DNA from: JAZNUH01 sp045592225
Lineage (GTDB): Bacteria > Bacillota > Clostridia > UMGS1883 > UMGS1540
Reading direction: 5' to 3'
Assembly: GCA_045592225.1 (NCBI GenBank)
Contig: JAZNUH010000047.1
Location: forward strand, 1 to 15,427
Length of the DNA stretch: 15,427 bases
A model generated the notes under the pieces. That model did not search any database and had not been told where the DNA came from. It saw only the letters and a program-made list of their open reading frames with translations. Every line of letters starts with the position of its first letter. The first letter of the stretch is position 1. The position numbers and the translations under genes are program-made. This document shows positions 14,852 to 15,427 of the stretch, piece after piece.

Positions 14852-15427
14852 ATGACTGATTTCGGAAACTGGAATGATGAATTTAACTATCTTAAGGCGG
14901 CTGAAAAAACACAGCAGGAGACCGGGAAACAGAAAAAAAGCAAAACATGGCTTGTGGCGGCAGTAAGTGCCATAGTAGGTGCTTTGATAATGAGCGTGGT
15001 TTCACCCATTATTACTCCCGCGGTAAATATGCTCATTTACGGAACTGCAAGAGGTTCACAACCATTTTCCTTTGAAAGTGATGAACAGTCTCAGGCACAG
15101 GCTAATATTGTGCAGGTTGCAAACAGCGGCACAAAGAGAGCGGAGCTTTCAACGGTGGATATTGGTAAGCTTGTAGGGCCTGCCGTTGTAGGCATAACAA
15201 CAGTTGTACAGACGCAGCCTTCCTTCTTTTATCAGGGAGGAACAAGTCAGGGTACAGGCTCGGGTATTATTATAAGTGCAGACGGCTATGTTGTTACTAA
15301 CAACCATGTTGTAAGCGGCGCACAGTCGGTAAAGGTAACTCTCAATACGGGCGAAGAATATGATGCCACACTTGTCGGGGCGGATGACAAAACCGACCTT
15401 GCCGTTATAAAGATAAAACCTACACAG
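14852..15427 (+). CDS. HtrA/DegP-family serine protease, 3' end cut by window
   Basis: 192 residues are visible from ATG, with AAGGAGG 8 bases upstream, and the frame is open to the last base. The cytoplasmic N-terminus (1-31) is followed by one membrane anchor at about 32-50 (WLVAAVSAIVGALIMSVV). A Gln/Ser-rich linker then leads to the trypsin-like domain from about residue 103: VDIGKLVGPAVVGI, GTGSGIIISADGYVVTNNHVV with catalytic H152, and DDKTDLAVIKI with catalytic D182. The serine (usually in GNSGGP) and the PDZ domain lie beyond the edge. The family degrades or processes misfolded envelope proteins outside the membrane. Its place directly after a sensor kinase, with regulator-like boxes upstream, suggests control by that system, as in CssRS and WalRK regulation of HtrA proteins in Bacillus. 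Confidence 0.95.
   Translation, partial: MTDFGNWNDEFNYLKAAEKTQQETGKQKKSKTWLVAAVSAIVGALIMSVVSPIITPAVNMLIYGTARGSQPFSFESDEQSQAQANIVQVANSGTKRAELSTVDIGKLVGPAVVGITTVVQTQPSFFYQGGTSQGTGSGIIISADGYVVTNNHVVSGAQSVKVTLNTGEEYDATLVGADDKTDLAVIKIKPTQ

Noticed and set aside
1..15427. CRISPR array, tRNA, rRNA, transposase or phage genes
   Set aside because: I found no spaced direct repeats of CRISPR type, no cloverleaf or rRNA-like stretch and no transposase, integrase or phage structural motifs on either strand.

Overview
The window reads as a chromosomal stretch from an anaerobic Gram-positive bacterium of the class Clostridia, probably a gut or gut-like lineage. Support for this: strong AGGAGG-type ribosome binding sites before nearly every gene, consensus TTGACT-17 bp-TATAAT promoters, many lipoproteins with lipoboxes, an S-layer-homology (SLH) surface protein with the CTRAQ variant motif, and an OmpR-type two-component system beside an HtrA protease. 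The genus is an inference and cannot be fixed from the sequence alone. No tRNA, rRNA, CRISPR array or insertion sequence was seen, and no gap between genes exceeds about 170 bases.

Layout. (1) 1-2034, plus strand: the 3' end of a gene encoding an Ig-like module fused to what looks like domain 2 of elongation factor Tu, then a DUF4428 zinc-ribbon protein and a small lipoprotein. (2) 2045-2109: a short GC-rich hairpin followed by a perfect 19-bp inverted repeat. (3) 2132-6963, plus strand: a tight run of three exported-protein genes (a DUF3298 lipoprotein, an unknown lipoprotein, and a 913-residue SLH protein with repeats), closed by an intrinsic terminator. (4) 7012-8939, plus strand: a near-consensus promoter, a membrane protein with a zinc ribbon inside and a C-type-lectin-like domain outside, then a translationally coupled NagZ-type GH3 lipoprotein, closed by a bidirectional terminator. 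(5) 8946-11853, minus strand: an acyl-ACP thioesterase gene followed by a GH78 alpha-L-rhamnosidase gene. (6) 11885-11994: divergent promoters with an inverted repeat between them. (7) 12021-15427, plus strand: a membrane protein of unknown function, an OmpR-family response regulator, its sensor kinase, and an HtrA/DegP-family protease cut by the window end.

How the genes fit together. Most of the window serves the cell envelope: surface anchoring (SLH), wall-sugar turnover (NagZ), a lectin-like sensor or binder, lipoproteins, and an envelope two-component system. The last of these probably controls the htrA-like gene through three hexamers spaced at 11 bp that resemble PhoP/WalR boxes. The arrangement membrane protein, regulator, kinase, HtrA recalls the walRK-htrC type of locus in Bacillus, but this is an analogy only. 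The rhamnosidase and thioesterase form a separate metabolic pair on the opposite strand.

Most worth checking: the EF-Tu-domain-2-like fusion at the left edge, the zinc-ribbon/C-type-lectin protein coupled to NagZ, the direct-repeat operator before the htrA-like gene, and the 19-bp perfect inverted repeat.
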